35,156 bases of DNA, from positions 1 through 35,156 of the forward strand of contig JANWJG010000014.1 of assembly GCA_025449485.1 (NCBI GenBank), in the 5' to 3' direction. A program made the position numbers and the translations under genes. This stretch comes from Nitrosotalea sp. (lineage in GTDB: Archaea; Thermoproteota; Nitrososphaeria; Nitrososphaerales; Nitrosopumilaceae). Each line of letters begins with the position of its first letter. The first letter of the stretch is position 1. This document shows positions 23,366 to 32,324 of this stretch, piece by piece. Under the pieces are notes generated by a model, which was not told the DNA's origin, searched no databases, and saw only the letters and a program-made list of their open reading frames with translations.

Positions 23366-24175
23366 ATGGCAGACGCCTGGTCTTTTATCTTGGTGTCAAT
23401 ACCTGTGATGATACTGTTTGGAATACGTCATGGATTAGACGTTGATCATATTACTGCAATTGATAATCTTGTTAGGTTACACAATGCCACAAAAAAATCA
23501 AGACTAGTAGGGGCGGGATTCAGTTCTGGCCACATGATGTCCGTTCTTGCCGAAATGATTTTCATCATATATGTAGTTGGCAGCATTACTAGCACAGGCA
23601 ACCTACAGTTTTGGGGAGGCATCACAGGTGCAATAGCACTAGGTACAATTGGTGCAGTCAACATCTATGCAATGAAAAAATGGGGCAAGAGCGGTTCTGC
23701 AATACTTGCAAGCAAGGTACTCAACAGAGTTGGAATACTTGGTCCAGTAGGCTCTTCTTTTGTAACAGGCATGGTATTTGGCCTGGGCTTTGATACTGCG
23801 ACACAAATTTCTGCAATTACAATATCTGCAGTGGCATCAGCTACTACAGGAATCCAGACAGCACTGATTCTCTCAGGATTCTTTGCACTTGGCATGATCC
23901 CAGTGGATACACTAGACAGTGTCATGATACGCTCTGCATTCTCTAGAATATTTGACACCAAGGGTTTCCGGTACATGACATATGGATTGAGTGGAGTTGC
24001 ACTCTTTGTTGCCGCATTTGAATCATATTCAACAATAACTGGTAACAACATACTTTCACCGTTAGCAGGTCCAGTCTTGGCAGGTTCCATACTTGCGATA
24101 TCATTTGGATATGCATTTGCAACAAGAAAGAAAAAATTGCAGCGTCATACTGAAAGCTCTAAAGAAAAACTCTAG
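23366..24175 (+). CDS. NiCoT-family nickel/cobalt permease
   Basis: A 269-residue, seven- to eight-helix permease. The helix-II signature RHGLDVDHITAIDN (residues 22-35), with the H-x4-DH that selects nickel or cobalt, is intact; LGFDTATQI is the second conserved family motif and SGHMMSV the third. The gene has a strong Shine-Dalgarno AAGGAGG about 9 bases before the ATG and, from the predicted TATA box, a leader of roughly 60 bases, unlike the leaderless genes around it. Position after nikR and near urease points to nickel as substrate. Its stop overlaps the convergent coaBC stop by four bases (CTAG). Confidence 0.93.
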   Translation: MADAWSFILVSIPVMILFGIRHGLDVDHITAIDNLVRLHNATKKSRLVGAGFSSGHMMSVLAEMIFIIYVVGSITSTGNLQFWGGITGAIALGTIGAVNIYAMKKWGKSGSAILASKVLNRVGILGPVGSSFVTGMVFGLGFDTATQISAITISAVASATTGIQTALILSGFFALGMIPVDTLDSVMIRSAFSRIFDTKGFRYMTYGLSGVALFVAAFESYSTITGNNILSPLAGPVLAGSILAISFGYAFATRKKKLQRHTESSKEKL

Positions 24176-25404
24176 CTGATTCTTTTTTCAATTTCCTTTC
24201 TGATAAATTTTGCAATCTTTGACTTTTCTTTCCATCCCGATTCAGTGGTACCTTTCAAGTCAACTGACATTACATTGTTGTAACTCGAATTTTCCTTGTA
24301 TCTTTTTGTGCCAATGTCATTTGCGATAACCAGATCACAGTCTGCTTGTACAATTTTCTCTCTTGCTTTTTTAATCAACTGTTCCTTGGATATACCAGTC
24401 TCTGCCTTGAACCCGACAAGAAATGTATTCCTCTGGATCTTTTTGACATCGTTTATCATCTTTGGAACTCGCTCAAGCTTTAAAGAAATCCGTAAAAGAT
24501 CGCTGTCAAGTTTTGTCTTTCTTGGTTTTTCTGGAGTATAGTCAGATACAGCAGCAGCTAGTATCACAATGTCCCATTTTTGTCTCATCTCTTTTTTTAG
24601 CGCCTCACTCATCTGCAAACTTGTCTTGACGTGTACCACTTTGGCGCCTTTTGGAGGCACCTCTGTGCCTGGGCCATAAATCATGGTAACCTTGGAGCCT
24701 GCTGAGACAAACTCTGATGCAAGTAATACGCCGGTCTTGCCAGTACTCTGGTTTGTAATCACTCTCACTGGGTCGATGTATTCTATGGTAGGTCCTGCAG
24801 TTATCAAGACCTTTTTTCCCTTCAAAACAGGTGACGAGCCAAACCTTTGCAGAATCACACCCAGTATCTCCTCGGGTTCAGCAGCCTTTGCCTTTCCCTC
24901 GATAAATTTTGGAGAGATAAAATCAACCTTATTTTTTAAAAATTCAATGTTATGTACCACAGCAGGGTTTTCATACATTGCCTGGTGCATTGCAAGTGCA
25001 ATTATGATTGGAATCTTGGAGCCAAGCCCCACACTTAGCACAGTAGATATCGGAGTGTCATCAATTCCGTTTGCAAGTTTGCCTAGCGTATTTGCAGTGC
25101 ATGGATATACAACAATAAGATCTGATTGTCTATAGTCTGCAACTTTTATGTGCTCCAGGTCTCCCGTAAGTTTTGTTATCACGGGATTTCCAGTTGCCCA
25201 CTTGAAATAACTTGGCTGTATCAAGTCAGTTGCAGCCTTGCTTGCAACACAGGTGACATCTCCACCATGTCGCATCAGTAATCTTGCAAGCTCTATTGAC
25301 TTGTATGCAGCAACACTTCCTGATATGCACAAGACAATTTTTTTTCCTGCAAGTTCTGTACCGTCAGAGCCCACTATATCCAGCGAGGGATGTTTTTCAA
25401 CCAA
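24172..25404 (-). CDS. coaBC: Phosphopantothenoylcysteine decarboxylase / phosphopantothenate-cysteine ligase
   Basis: A 410-residue fused enzyme for two steps of coenzyme A synthesis. The N-terminal flavodoxin-like CoaC half (about 20-195) has CISGSVAAYKSIELARLL (FMN binding) and PCTANTLGKLANGIDDTPIS, and AMHQAMYENPAV carries the active-site region. The C-terminal CoaB half (from about 200) has VLITAGPTIEYIDPVRVITN..STGKTG and AAAVSDYTP, diagnostic for the ligase. NDIGTKRY near the end fits the archaeal form. It is the last gene of the leftward CoA operon and its start overlaps panB by 8 bases. Confidence 0.95.
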   Translation of the reverse strand: MVEKHPSLDIVGSDGTELAGKKIVLCISGSVAAYKSIELARLLMRHGGDVTCVASKAATDLIQPSYFKWATGNPVITKLTGDLEHIKVADYRQSDLIVVYPCTANTLGKLANGIDDTPISTVLSVGLGSKIPIIIALAMHQAMYENPAVVHNIEFLKNKVDFISPKFIEGKAKAAEPEEILGVILQRFGSSPVLKGKKVLITAGPTIEYIDPVRVITNQSTGKTGVLLASEFVSAGSKVTMIYGPGTEVPPKGAKVVHVKTSLQMSEALKKEMRQKWDIVILAAAVSDYTPEKPRKTKLDSDLLRISLKLERVPKMINDVKKIQRNTFLVGFKAETGISKEQLIKKAREKIVQADCDLVIANDIGTKRYKENSSYNNVMSVDLKGTTESGWKEKSKIAKFIRKEIEKRIS

Positions 25405-26230
25405 TCTCTTTTCTCAACCTTTCAAGTTCAGATTTTTCCATCAAAAAAGAGTGTTCTGCTCCGGGAAACTTGCCTGATGTTACATCATTTTTGTATGACT
25501 GGATTGCTCCAACAATATCTGTAGACAATTCAAGATATCTTTTTGCAAATTTTGGTTTTATTTTTTCATACAATCCAAGTAGATCGTGGACAACAAGTAC
25601 CTGTCCGTCACAGTCAGGCCCAGAACCTATTCCAATAGTAGGAATACTGACAGAATCTGAAATAATCTTTGATACCTCTCTTGTCACCATCTCAAGTGTT
25701 ATGCAAAAAGCGCCTGCCTTCTCTAGTGCCTTGGCAGAATCAATCAACTTTAACGCAGCATCTTTTGTCTTTGCCTGGACCTTGTAGCCTTCCTGCAGTG
25801 TGGTAGTCTGGGGCTGGAATCCAATGTGGCCCATCACAGGTATGCCAATTTCCACTATCGCATGTATGGTATCTTTAATCTCAGTTCCACCCTCTAGTTT
25901 TACTGCATCTGCACCAGACTTGACAAGCCTTCCAGCATTCTCAATTGCCTGCGACTTGCTTGACTGGTATGACATGAATGGCATGTCTGCAACAACTAGC
26001 GCATTCTGTCTACCCCTTGCAACTGCTTCTGTAAAAAGACACATCTGGTCCATCGTAACTGGTATGGTATTGTCATATCCCAACATCACCATCCCTGCAC
26101 TGTCGCCTACAAGCATCATGTCAACTCCTGCCTTGTCACATAACTGCGATGTGGTATAATCATACGCAGTGATGACTGTAATTTTCTTGGAATTTTTCAT
26201 TGACAAGATATCTCTGACAGACTTAGGCAT
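25397..26230 (-). CDS. panB: 3-methyl-2-oxobutanoate hydroxymethyltransferase (ketopantoate synthase)
   Basis: A 277-residue TIM-barrel enzyme that adds a hydroxymethyl group from methylenetetrahydrofolate to 2-oxoisovalerate. Family motifs are clear: ITAYDYTTSQLCDKAGVDMMLVGDSAGMVMLGY (metal-binding Asp), VKLEGG, GHIGFQPQT, LEMV and IGIGSGPDCDGQVLV.HD. Length is normal. It overlaps the phosphopantothenate synthetase gene upstream and coaBC downstream by 8 bases each, indicating coupled translation in one operon. Confidence 0.96.
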   Translation of the reverse strand: MPKSVRDILSMKNSKKITVITAYDYTTSQLCDKAGVDMMLVGDSAGMVMLGYDNTIPVTMDQMCLFTEAVARGRQNALVVADMPFMSYQSSKSQAIENAGRLVKSGADAVKLEGGTEIKDTIHAIVEIGIPVMGHIGFQPQTTTLQEGYKVQAKTKDAALKLIDSAKALEKAGAFCITLEMVTREVSKIISDSVSIPTIGIGSGPDCDGQVLVVHDLLGLYEKIKPKFAKRYLELSTDIVGAIQSYKNDVTSGKFPGAEHSFLMEKSELERLRKEIG

Positions 26231-26996
26231 TTGCCATTCTCCTCAGGTTTTTTCTTATGGTATTAATTGATTTTTTCAAGTTCTTTTTGTTGTCAAACTT
26301 TTTTTCTACCAGATCTTGCTTTGATAATTTTTTACAGACATCAATCAATATTTTCATTCCGCGGATTACGTTATCCACTATGGTGATATCTGCAGTCTGT
26401 GCAGTACGCGACATGGGGTTCAAGTCAAACGTAATCACATCTTTTCCAAATTTCTTTAGTGCGATAGTCCTGTCCCCATCCTCTAGTGGAACAAGTACCA
26501 CATCTGCAGAAAATATTCCTCGTTTGTCAACAACTCTTCTTGCGCTGTCAAGCTTGGGGATTCTCTTTGCAAATTTTGGATCAATTCCTAGTATCTCTTT
26601 TGCACCGTTTTTCTTCAAGTGTACAGCAATGGCTTTTTTTCGTTTCTCGCTTGCATAAAACAGGTTCACCTCAATCTTTGCACCAGTAACTTTAGACAGT
26701 TCCACAATCTCTTTTGCACAAAGTGCGGCAAAGTTCCCGTTTACTGATATTACAGGTGATTTTGCAGTCAAAAGGGAGACGGCAGCAGCCCTTATTGCCT
26801 TGCGCGAAGTCTTGGTCGTTTTTTCACCTATGAGATAGTCAAACATCTCGCCTCTGCCGTGAGCCAAAAGGCCTTCTTCAACAACAAGCCCATCTCTAAA
26901 ACCATGCACAAGTTTTTCCCGGATGTATAAAGATGCGGCTCTAGGGTGTGTCTTTGGAATCAAAACACTAGGAGACTCTGACTCCGCTCTTGTCAA
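26223..26996 (-). CDS. Archaeal phosphopantothenate synthetase (4-phosphopantoate-beta-alanine ligase)
   Basis: A 257-residue enzyme of the COG1701 type that joins 4-phosphopantoate with beta-alanine using ATP, the archaeal replacement for PanC. Recognisable parts are PKTHPRAASLYIREKLVHGFRDGLV at the N-terminus, AAVSLLTAKSPVISVNGN, NLFYASEKRKKAIA and VVLVPLEDGDRT, and FDLNPMSRTAQTADITIVDN near the C-terminus. The start overlaps the pantoate kinase end by 29 bases on the annotated ATG. The tail is lysine-rich (KKFDNKKNLKKS). Order PoK-PPS-PanB-CoaBC gives an almost complete route to phosphopantetheine. Confidence 0.93.
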   Translation of the reverse strand: MTRAESESPSVLIPKTHPRAASLYIREKLVHGFRDGLVVEEGLLAHGRGEMFDYLIGEKTTKTSRKAIRAAAVSLLTAKSPVISVNGNFAALCAKEIVELSKVTGAKIEVNLFYASEKRKKAIAVHLKKNGAKEILGIDPKFAKRIPKLDSARRVVDKRGIFSADVVLVPLEDGDRTIALKKFGKDVITFDLNPMSRTAQTADITIVDNVIRGMKILIDVCKKLSKQDLVEKKFDNKKNLKKSINTIRKNLRRMANA

Positions 26997-27852
26997 TACC
27001 AGTCTTGATTACCAGTCCGTCATATTTTTTTAGAATCTGCATTACTTGGATTTCTTTTGTCTTTGGTACAAGTGTAAATACAGTCTCACCAAACATTGCA
27101 ACACCTGACTTGAATCCGTTCTTTGATAGATCGTCTATCACTTTTTGCATCTGTGGTGTGATTACATCAACATATTTTGCAAACTCTAGTGACATGTCCA
27201 AAAACTCCATCTGATCCCTTGACTTTAATAATTTTGTAACCATCTTTCCTCCAAGACCGTTTATCTTTGACAGTTCTGTCTTGATAAAGTGCTTTGTAGA
27301 TATTGGTGAAAAGCAAATTACAATTGCGGTATAATCTGTATGGATCTTTTGCAGGCTGCCAATTCCTGGAGCGCCATGCTTTGTCCTGATTTCAAACCCA
27401 CCATGATACGATGATAGTACAGTACCAAGTCCTGTCTTGCAATGGATCTCTGCATTGTGTGCAATCTGTCCTATTCTAGTACGGGATAGATTTGTCCCAA
27501 GTGCCTTGTTTAGTGCAAATGCAAGACTTAGTGCAACTGCTCCACTTGAGCCAAGACCATATCCGACAGGAATGGTAGTGCTGTGCTCAATTTCTAAAAA
27601 CCAATTCTCCTTTACAATTTTAAAAAATTCTCTTACAACAAATTCCGAGACCTGTGTATTATCTGACTGGAATCCAGTTACTACAATCTTAAACCCAGGT
27701 TTATCAGAACTTGTAACCTTGACACGTGTTGTCACTCCCTCCTTGATGCAAAATCCTGCACCTATGGAACCTTTCTGCTCTGGCTCTTTCTCCCCGACTT
27801 CGGCCTTGAAAAATCCAGTGATATGTCCTGGTGCAAAGGCTACTGCCTGCAT
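26968..27852 (-). CDS. Pantoate kinase (archaeal, GHMP superfamily)
   Basis: A 294-residue kinase from the preferred ATG at 27852 (MQAVAFAPGHITGFF). It phosphorylates pantoate, the archaeal step replacing pantothenate kinase. The GHMP ATP-binding motif PVGYGLGSSGAVALSLAFALN and the N-terminal APGHITGFF are diagnostic. The track's start at 27891 adds 13 residues; a minus-strand TATA-like TTTTTATATTTT lies 27 bases before 27852, so the shorter form is better supported. It is first in the leftward CoA operon and divergent from the phoU-like gene. Confidence 0.92.
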   Translation of the reverse strand: MQAVAFAPGHITGFFKAEVGEKEPEQKGSIGAGFCIKEGVTTRVKVTSSDKPGFKIVVTGFQSDNTQVSEFVVREFFKIVKENWFLEIEHSTTIPVGYGLGSSGAVALSLAFALNKALGTNLSRTRIGQIAHNAEIHCKTGLGTVLSSYHGGFEIRTKHGAPGIGSLQKIHTDYTAIVICFSPISTKHFIKTELSKINGLGGKMVTKLLKSRDQMEFLDMSLEFAKYVDVITPQMQKVIDDLSKNGFKSGVAMFGETVFTLVPKTKEIQVMQILKKYDGLVIKTGIDKSGVRVS

Positions 27853-27914
27853 AACTAGCTTAAATTTAAGAGAAAATATAAAAATGATCATTAAATTATA
27901 TAAATTAGTATAAA

Positions 27915-28892
27915 TTGACTAAATTCATTCGACGCCTGCAAAGAATAGGGAGCAGCATACTGGTGTCACTACCAATAGAGTGGGTCCAGGCAAACAAGCT
28001 TGAAAAAAGTGACGAAGTAGAAATTGAAACCGGTACCAACAGTATCTCCATTACACCAACTGGAGGAAGCAGGCCACCAAATGAAGTCATAATTCCATAT
28101 CCTGTATCAAAACAAGAAAACATTAGCGCCTATGTGACAGGTGCATACCTGCTTGGATATGATATAATCAAGATCAGCGGAAGGTCTACAATATCAGCAG
28201 AGGACAGAGAAAAGATCCGTGGCCTGATGCGAAGACTTGTCGGTATGGAGATAGTCGAAGAGGATGCATCAAATGTTAACGTCCAGTTTTTACTTGATGC
28301 AACTACACTAAGCCCTGACAAGATACTAAAAAGAATGAGCTCAATTGTTCTTGGAATGTTCCGTGATACAACATCATGTCTTGTGTCTGATGATCGTTCT
28401 GTACTGGATACAATGTCAAGCAGGGACGATGAAATTGACAGACAATATTTCTTGTTGGTAAGATTGATTCGAAGCGCAATGGTTGACAAGAAACTTGCAA
28501 CTGCACTAAACTTGGGAAATATTGATATCTTGGATTATAGAGTTGCAGCCAACTTGCTAGAGACTGCAGGAGACATCATAACAGATCTTGCTCATTCAAT
28601 ATCCGAGTTACCTATGGCCAAGTCTGATACAAAAAAACTGTACGATGTTGCAAAAGAGATAGAAAACGTTCATGAAAAATCAATCACCTCATTTATTGAG
28701 AACAATAGAAAATTGGCAATTGAGGCAATCACGTTGCACAGAAACTATCAAAAAAAGATCATAAGTGTCGGCTCGTCAATTGATCCAAAAAAACAAGGTT
28801 CCATACAACTTTTGAATTTAATATTTACATTTGAAAAACTATCAAGGTGTTGGGCAGATGTTGCAGACTTGGTAAAACCAGTCTATACGTGA
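27915..28892 (+). CDS. PhoU-like regulator with N-terminal AbrB-type domain
   Basis: A 325-residue protein starting at TTG 27915, preceded by TTATATAAATTAG. The N-terminal ~50 residues (MTKFIRRLQRIGSSILVSLPIEWVQANKL) are a SpoVT/AbrB swapped-hairpin DNA-binding domain, common in archaeal PhoU proteins. The rest is two PhoU helical bundles (SRDDEIDRQYFLLVRLIRSAM and ANLLETAGDIITDLAHS) which hold metal-binding acidic residues in the family. Such proteins regulate phosphate transport. No pst genes are in the window. Its 3' end overlaps the Nudix gene by 10 bases, convergently. Confidence 0.88.
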   Translation: MTKFIRRLQRIGSSILVSLPIEWVQANKLEKSDEVEIETGTNSISITPTGGSRPPNEVIIPYPVSKQENISAYVTGAYLLGYDIIKISGRSTISAEDREKIRGLMRRLVGMEIVEEDASNVNVQFLLDATTLSPDKILKRMSSIVLGMFRDTTSCLVSDDRSVLDTMSSRDDEIDRQYFLLVRLIRSAMVDKKLATALNLGNIDILDYRVAANLLETAGDIITDLAHSISELPMAKSDTKKLYDVAKEIENVHEKSITSFIENNRKLAIEAITLHRNYQKKIISVGSSIDPKKQGSIQLLNLIFTFEKLSRCWADVADLVKPVYT

Positions 28893-29404
28893 TGTTTTGT
28901 GGTATAAGCAAGAACTGCACAGATTGTTTTTGAATCAGTAATCTTTCCGGACATTATCATCTTGACTACTTTTTTGATATCCATCTTTACAACTGACATG
29001 ATTTCATCTTGGTCAAGCTGCAAGTCTCCTACTTTTTTTAGTCCAGTTGCTACATAGCAATGGATGATTTCAGTATTGTATCCAATCGATGGATAGTACT
29101 TGATTAGTGGAACCATCTTTTTTGCAGTGTGTCCAGTTTCTTCGCGCAGTTCCCTGTGGGCACACTTTAACGGCTTTTCTCCCTTTTCAAGTGTCCCTGC
29201 CGGAATTTCAAGCACATACCCATGGGGAAATCTGTGCTGTCGCACAAGCAGTATCTTGCCTGATTCAATTGCAAGTATTGCAGCAGCACCTGGGTGCTCT
29301 ATTACTTCACGTGTAACTTTTCGCTTGTTTATTGATAAAGTGTAAAGACTAAGTGAGAGAACTCTGCCCTTGAAGACATTTTTCCTCATTTGATGGAACC
29401 ACAA
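28883..29404 (-). CDS. Nudix hydrolase, ADP-ribose pyrophosphatase-like
   Basis: A 173-residue protein with a complete Nudix box GTLEKGEKPLKCAHRELREETGH, the Mg-binding GX5EX7REUXEEXG pattern. The upstream RQHRFPHGYVLEIPAG matches the ADP-ribose pyrophosphatase subfamily, which splits ADP-ribose to AMP and ribose-5-phosphate. The ORF-track start is a TTG at 29404; ATG 29389 (MRKNVFKG) is a plausible alternative and still leaves the domain whole. It follows the Lrp-like regulator gene by 9 bases in the same direction, probably one operon. Confidence 0.88.
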   Translation of the reverse strand: MWFHQMRKNVFKGRVLSLSLYTLSINKRKVTREVIEHPGAAAILAIESGKILLVRQHRFPHGYVLEIPAGTLEKGEKPLKCAHRELREETGHTAKKMVPLIKYYPSIGYNTEIIHCYVATGLKKVGDLQLDQDEIMSVVKMDIKKVVKMIMSGKITDSKTICAVLAYTTKHHV

Positions 29405-29413
29405 AATAATATG

Positions 29414-30319
29414 TTATGAATGTATCTCAGACATGAGGTGCAGTTTTTTGGATTTCTTGGCCTGTATGATTGCTCTCTCAACCCACTTGCCTTGCAATGT
29501 AATTTTTTTTGGAATAAACAAGTCAACAGAATGTATTCCTTCTATGCCATGTGCCTTGGCAGAAAGATCGTCCATCTTGTAGATGTTATCAGTATACATG
29601 AATAGCACAATCTGGTCCATGTGCACAAATGGTTTTTGCAAAAATGATCCAGAAAATGTCTTGTCTAATATAGCAAGTGTCTTTTTCACATTTTCTTTTA
29701 CCCTAACCAATATGACAAACGGAATAAACTCTTCCATCTTTTTTGGATTGTATATTACAGTAAACTGGATGGCTTCATCATTTTGTAATTTATCAAGTGA
29801 GCGAGTCACAGTCTTTGTAGAAAAACCAGATTTTTTTGCAATCTCTTCTATTTTTAGCCGTGGGTTTTTTAATAAAATGTCAATGATCTCAATGTCTGTC
29901 TTTGTCAGGTCTGATCGAATCTCTGGATTTTTTGCCTCAAAGATGCTAAGCACTCTTACATCTCGCAACAAATTTTTTGCAATCTCCATCTTTTGTGCAG
30001 GATCTTCTTTTACTACAATACTGCATACTGCTATGCCTCCAACACATGGAACAACAAAGAACGGATCCCCTACCAATTTTATCTGATTGATTATATCATC
30101 AATCTCTTTTCCTGTAACAACAAAATACAAAACACTGTACCCAAGAACAGGAGGCTCTATCTTTAGCACAAACTCTTGGATAATTTTTTTGTCAAGCATT
30201 TTTTGAATTCTTGATTTTACCGAAACGCCAGAGATGCCAATCTCTTGTCCTATCTGCCTGTCAGGTTTTCTACAGTTGTTAAGAAGATGTGAGAGAATCT
30301 GTATGTCTAATTTGTCCAT
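29414..30319 (-). CDS. Lrp/AsnC-family regulator with two winged-HTH domains
   Basis: A 301-residue protein. The first HTH is DIQILSHLLNNCRKPDRQIGQEIGISGVSVKSRIQKM (residues 4-41). A second comparable segment, DIEIIDILLKNPRLKIEEIAKKSGFSTKTVTRSLDKL (about 142-178), is followed by ~120 residues with KITLQGKWVERAIIQ. Each half therefore looks like an Lrp HTH plus an alpha/beta sensor-like domain, so this is a tandem duplication, about twice the size of ordinary Lrp proteins. Such double forms are known in ammonia-oxidising archaea. It probably responds to a small molecule; the ligand is not visible. It leads the operon with the Nudix gene. Confidence 0.85.
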   Translation of the reverse strand: MDKLDIQILSHLLNNCRKPDRQIGQEIGISGVSVKSRIQKMLDKKIIQEFVLKIEPPVLGYSVLYFVVTGKEIDDIINQIKLVGDPFFVVPCVGGIAVCSIVVKEDPAQKMEIAKNLLRDVRVLSIFEAKNPEIRSDLTKTDIEIIDILLKNPRLKIEEIAKKSGFSTKTVTRSLDKLQNDEAIQFTVIYNPKKMEEFIPFVILVRVKENVKKTLAILDKTFSGSFLQKPFVHMDQIVLFMYTDNIYKMDDLSAKAHGIEGIHSVDLFIPKKITLQGKWVERAIIQAKKSKKLHLMSEIHS

Positions 30320-30436
30320 TTGTTATGCAATTACCCCATCAATTATATCAAATCGAACATGTATTATTTATAATTGTCTGATATGACAAGTATACATCGC
30401 TAAAACATTAAATAACAGACTAATCATGATCGTCTA

Positions 30437-31633
30437 TTGGATTATCGCGCACAAATTGGCATTAGATTCATCACAAGGCGCAAAGGCAGCCTCATTGCGG
30501 CAAGCCTTGCAGTTGCAATTGCTATACTTGTAGTCCAGGTAAATTCTGTTATATTCCAGGGACTGTACGATGCAATTGTCCGTGATCAGATAAACTATCG
30601 ATTCGGACATGTATACATTACACGACAAGAGAACTTTATCACAAAATCTGATTTTGTACTGGTAAACTGGCTTGAAAGAATTCCATATGTCCAGGCCGCT
30701 GCTCCAAGAATAGAGTCTGTTGCTTCAATCAACGCAACAGTAAATGGAAAAATAATTCGTGATTATTCTGTACCGGTCATTGGAGTCGATCCAGTTCTTG
30801 ACAGGGAAGCATCTACAATGTATCAGACTGTGGGTGCTGGCGGTCAGTATGTGACATACAGAGATTCAGTGGTGGTTGGAGCAATGGTAGACAGAGATCT
30901 TGGTGGCCCGCAAGTAGGTGACACTATCAAACTAAAATTCAAAGATCAGTTTGGAAATGATGTTCTACGAAGATTAACTATAGTTGGAATAACTGCAACT
31001 GCAGGTTCAGTAGGTCTTGACAATGGTATCATAATGAATATTGATACATTGCGAGAAATTTTAAACAGACCTCATGAAACACAAGCAATTATAGTAAAAC
31101 TAAACGATCCCACAAAGGATGTAGATGTCAAGAACTTGTTTCTTGCAGCATATCCTTCAACTGCTGACAAATTCAAAGCTCAAACAATCGAAGAATCAGC
31201 AGAGCAGACACTTAGCGGTTTTCGTTCAGGTATTGCGCTGATTAATTTAGTTGGATATTTTGGAATGATGTCTTCTGCATTTGCTGTAGTTACAATACAA
31301 ATGATGCAGGTATCAAGCAAGACTAGAGACATTGGTGTGATGAGGGCAATTGGCGCAAAAAGAAAAGATGTACTGCTAGTTTTCATATTTCAAGGAATGG
31401 TCATTGGTATAATAGGTGCAGGACTTGGGACTGTCATGGGAGTAGCATATACCGCATACGCAAAAGAGACCCACATGACATTTCAGGGAAGCTTGGCACT
31501 TGAGGTGAAATACAACTGGACAAGCATAATCCAGACCGATATTCTGGCATTTGTACTTGCAGTTGTAGCGTCAATCTATCCTGCATACAAGGCTACGAAA
31601 TTAGAGCCTGTGGAGGCAATGAGAGTTGGCTGA
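30437..31633 (+). CDS. ABC transporter permease, MacB/FtsX/LolE type
   Basis: A 398-residue permease from TTG 30437, preceded by AACATTAAATAAC about 29 bases upstream. Topology is the four-helix type VII form: helix 1 at about 16-38 (SLIAASLAVAIAILVVQV), a long extracytoplasmic MacB periplasmic-core-like domain to about 260, then three helices (VGYFGMMSSAFAVVTIQMM, FIFQGMVIGIIGAGLGTVMG, ILAFVLAVVASIYPAYKA). DIGVMRAIGAKRKDV is the FtsX coupling motif and PAYKATKLEPVEAMR the family ending. Such systems use ATP to move lipoproteins or peptides, or to transmit force. It overlaps the ATPase gene by 8 bases. Confidence 0.92.
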   Translation: MDYRAQIGIRFITRRKGSLIAASLAVAIAILVVQVNSVIFQGLYDAIVRDQINYRFGHVYITRQENFITKSDFVLVNWLERIPYVQAAAPRIESVASINATVNGKIIRDYSVPVIGVDPVLDREASTMYQTVGAGGQYVTYRDSVVVGAMVDRDLGGPQVGDTIKLKFKDQFGNDVLRRLTIVGITATAGSVGLDNGIIMNIDTLREILNRPHETQAIIVKLNDPTKDVDVKNLFLAAYPSTADKFKAQTIEESAEQTLSGFRSGIALINLVGYFGMMSSAFAVVTIQMMQVSSKTRDIGVMRAIGAKRKDVLLVFIFQGMVIGIIGAGLGTVMGVAYTAYAKETHMTFQGSLALEVKYNWTSIIQTDILAFVLAVVASIYPAYKATKLEPVEAMRVG

Positions 31634-32324
31634 TTACGTATTAGAAGTTCAAAACATCGACAAGGTATACGGACAGGGAGAGACCGAGGTCTATGCCTTG
31701 AGAAATCTCTCATTTAAGGTCAAGCGCGGAGAATTCATGCTAATTGTAGGAAGCTCAGGCTCTGGCAAGTCTACGTTGCTTAACATGATTGGATTGCTTG
31801 ACAGGCCAACAAGGGGAAAAGTGATAATTGATGGAGTGGACACGTCAGAGCTTACTGACAACCAACTTTCTGCGTTTAGAAACACAAAACTTGGATTCAT
31901 ATTTCAATTTTCAAATCTCTTGTCAGATCTTACAGTTCTTGAAAACGTTACACTACCAAGAAAGATTCAGGGTACCATACAAAATTCTTCAGACGAGGCA
32001 AGGACATTACTCAAAACAGTTGGACTAGAAAATCAGATGCACAAGTTTGGAAACCAAATATCTGGTGGACAGGCACAAAGAGTAGCAATCACAAGGGCAT
32101 TGATTGCAAAACCAGCTGTAGTACTTGCAGACGAGCCTACAGGAAACTTGGATTCAATATCTGCTGAAACTACTGTACAGCTACTAAAATCCTTGAACAG
32201 AAAACTATACCAGACATTTATCATTGTAACACACGACAGACACCAGTTTGGAGAGGTGGATAAAGTAGTAACAATAAAAGATGGCCGAATTTTAAAAGAA
32301 GAGATGGAGGCAAATCTGACATGA
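31626..32324 (+). CDS. ABC transporter ATP-binding protein (LolD/MacB type)
   Basis: A 232-residue ATPase beginning at a TTG that overlaps the permease stop. Walker A GSSGSGKST, the Q-loop FQFSNLL, signature ISGGQAQRVAI, Walker B VVLADEPTGNLD and the H-loop VTHDR are all present. The combination LADEPTGNLD is typical of the partner of MacB/LolE permeases. It supplies energy to the upstream permease. Its stop overlaps the next gene by four bases (ATGA), tying that extracellular protein to the transporter. Confidence 0.95.
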   Translation: MADYVLEVQNIDKVYGQGETEVYALRNLSFKVKRGEFMLIVGSSGSGKSTLLNMIGLLDRPTRGKVIIDGVDTSELTDNQLSAFRNTKLGFIFQFSNLLSDLTVLENVTLPRKIQGTIQNSSDEARTLLKTVGLENQMHKFGNQISGGQAQRVAITRALIAKPAVVLADEPTGNLDSISAETTVQLLKSLNRKLYQTFIIVTHDRHQFGEVDKVVTIKDGRILKEEMEANLT

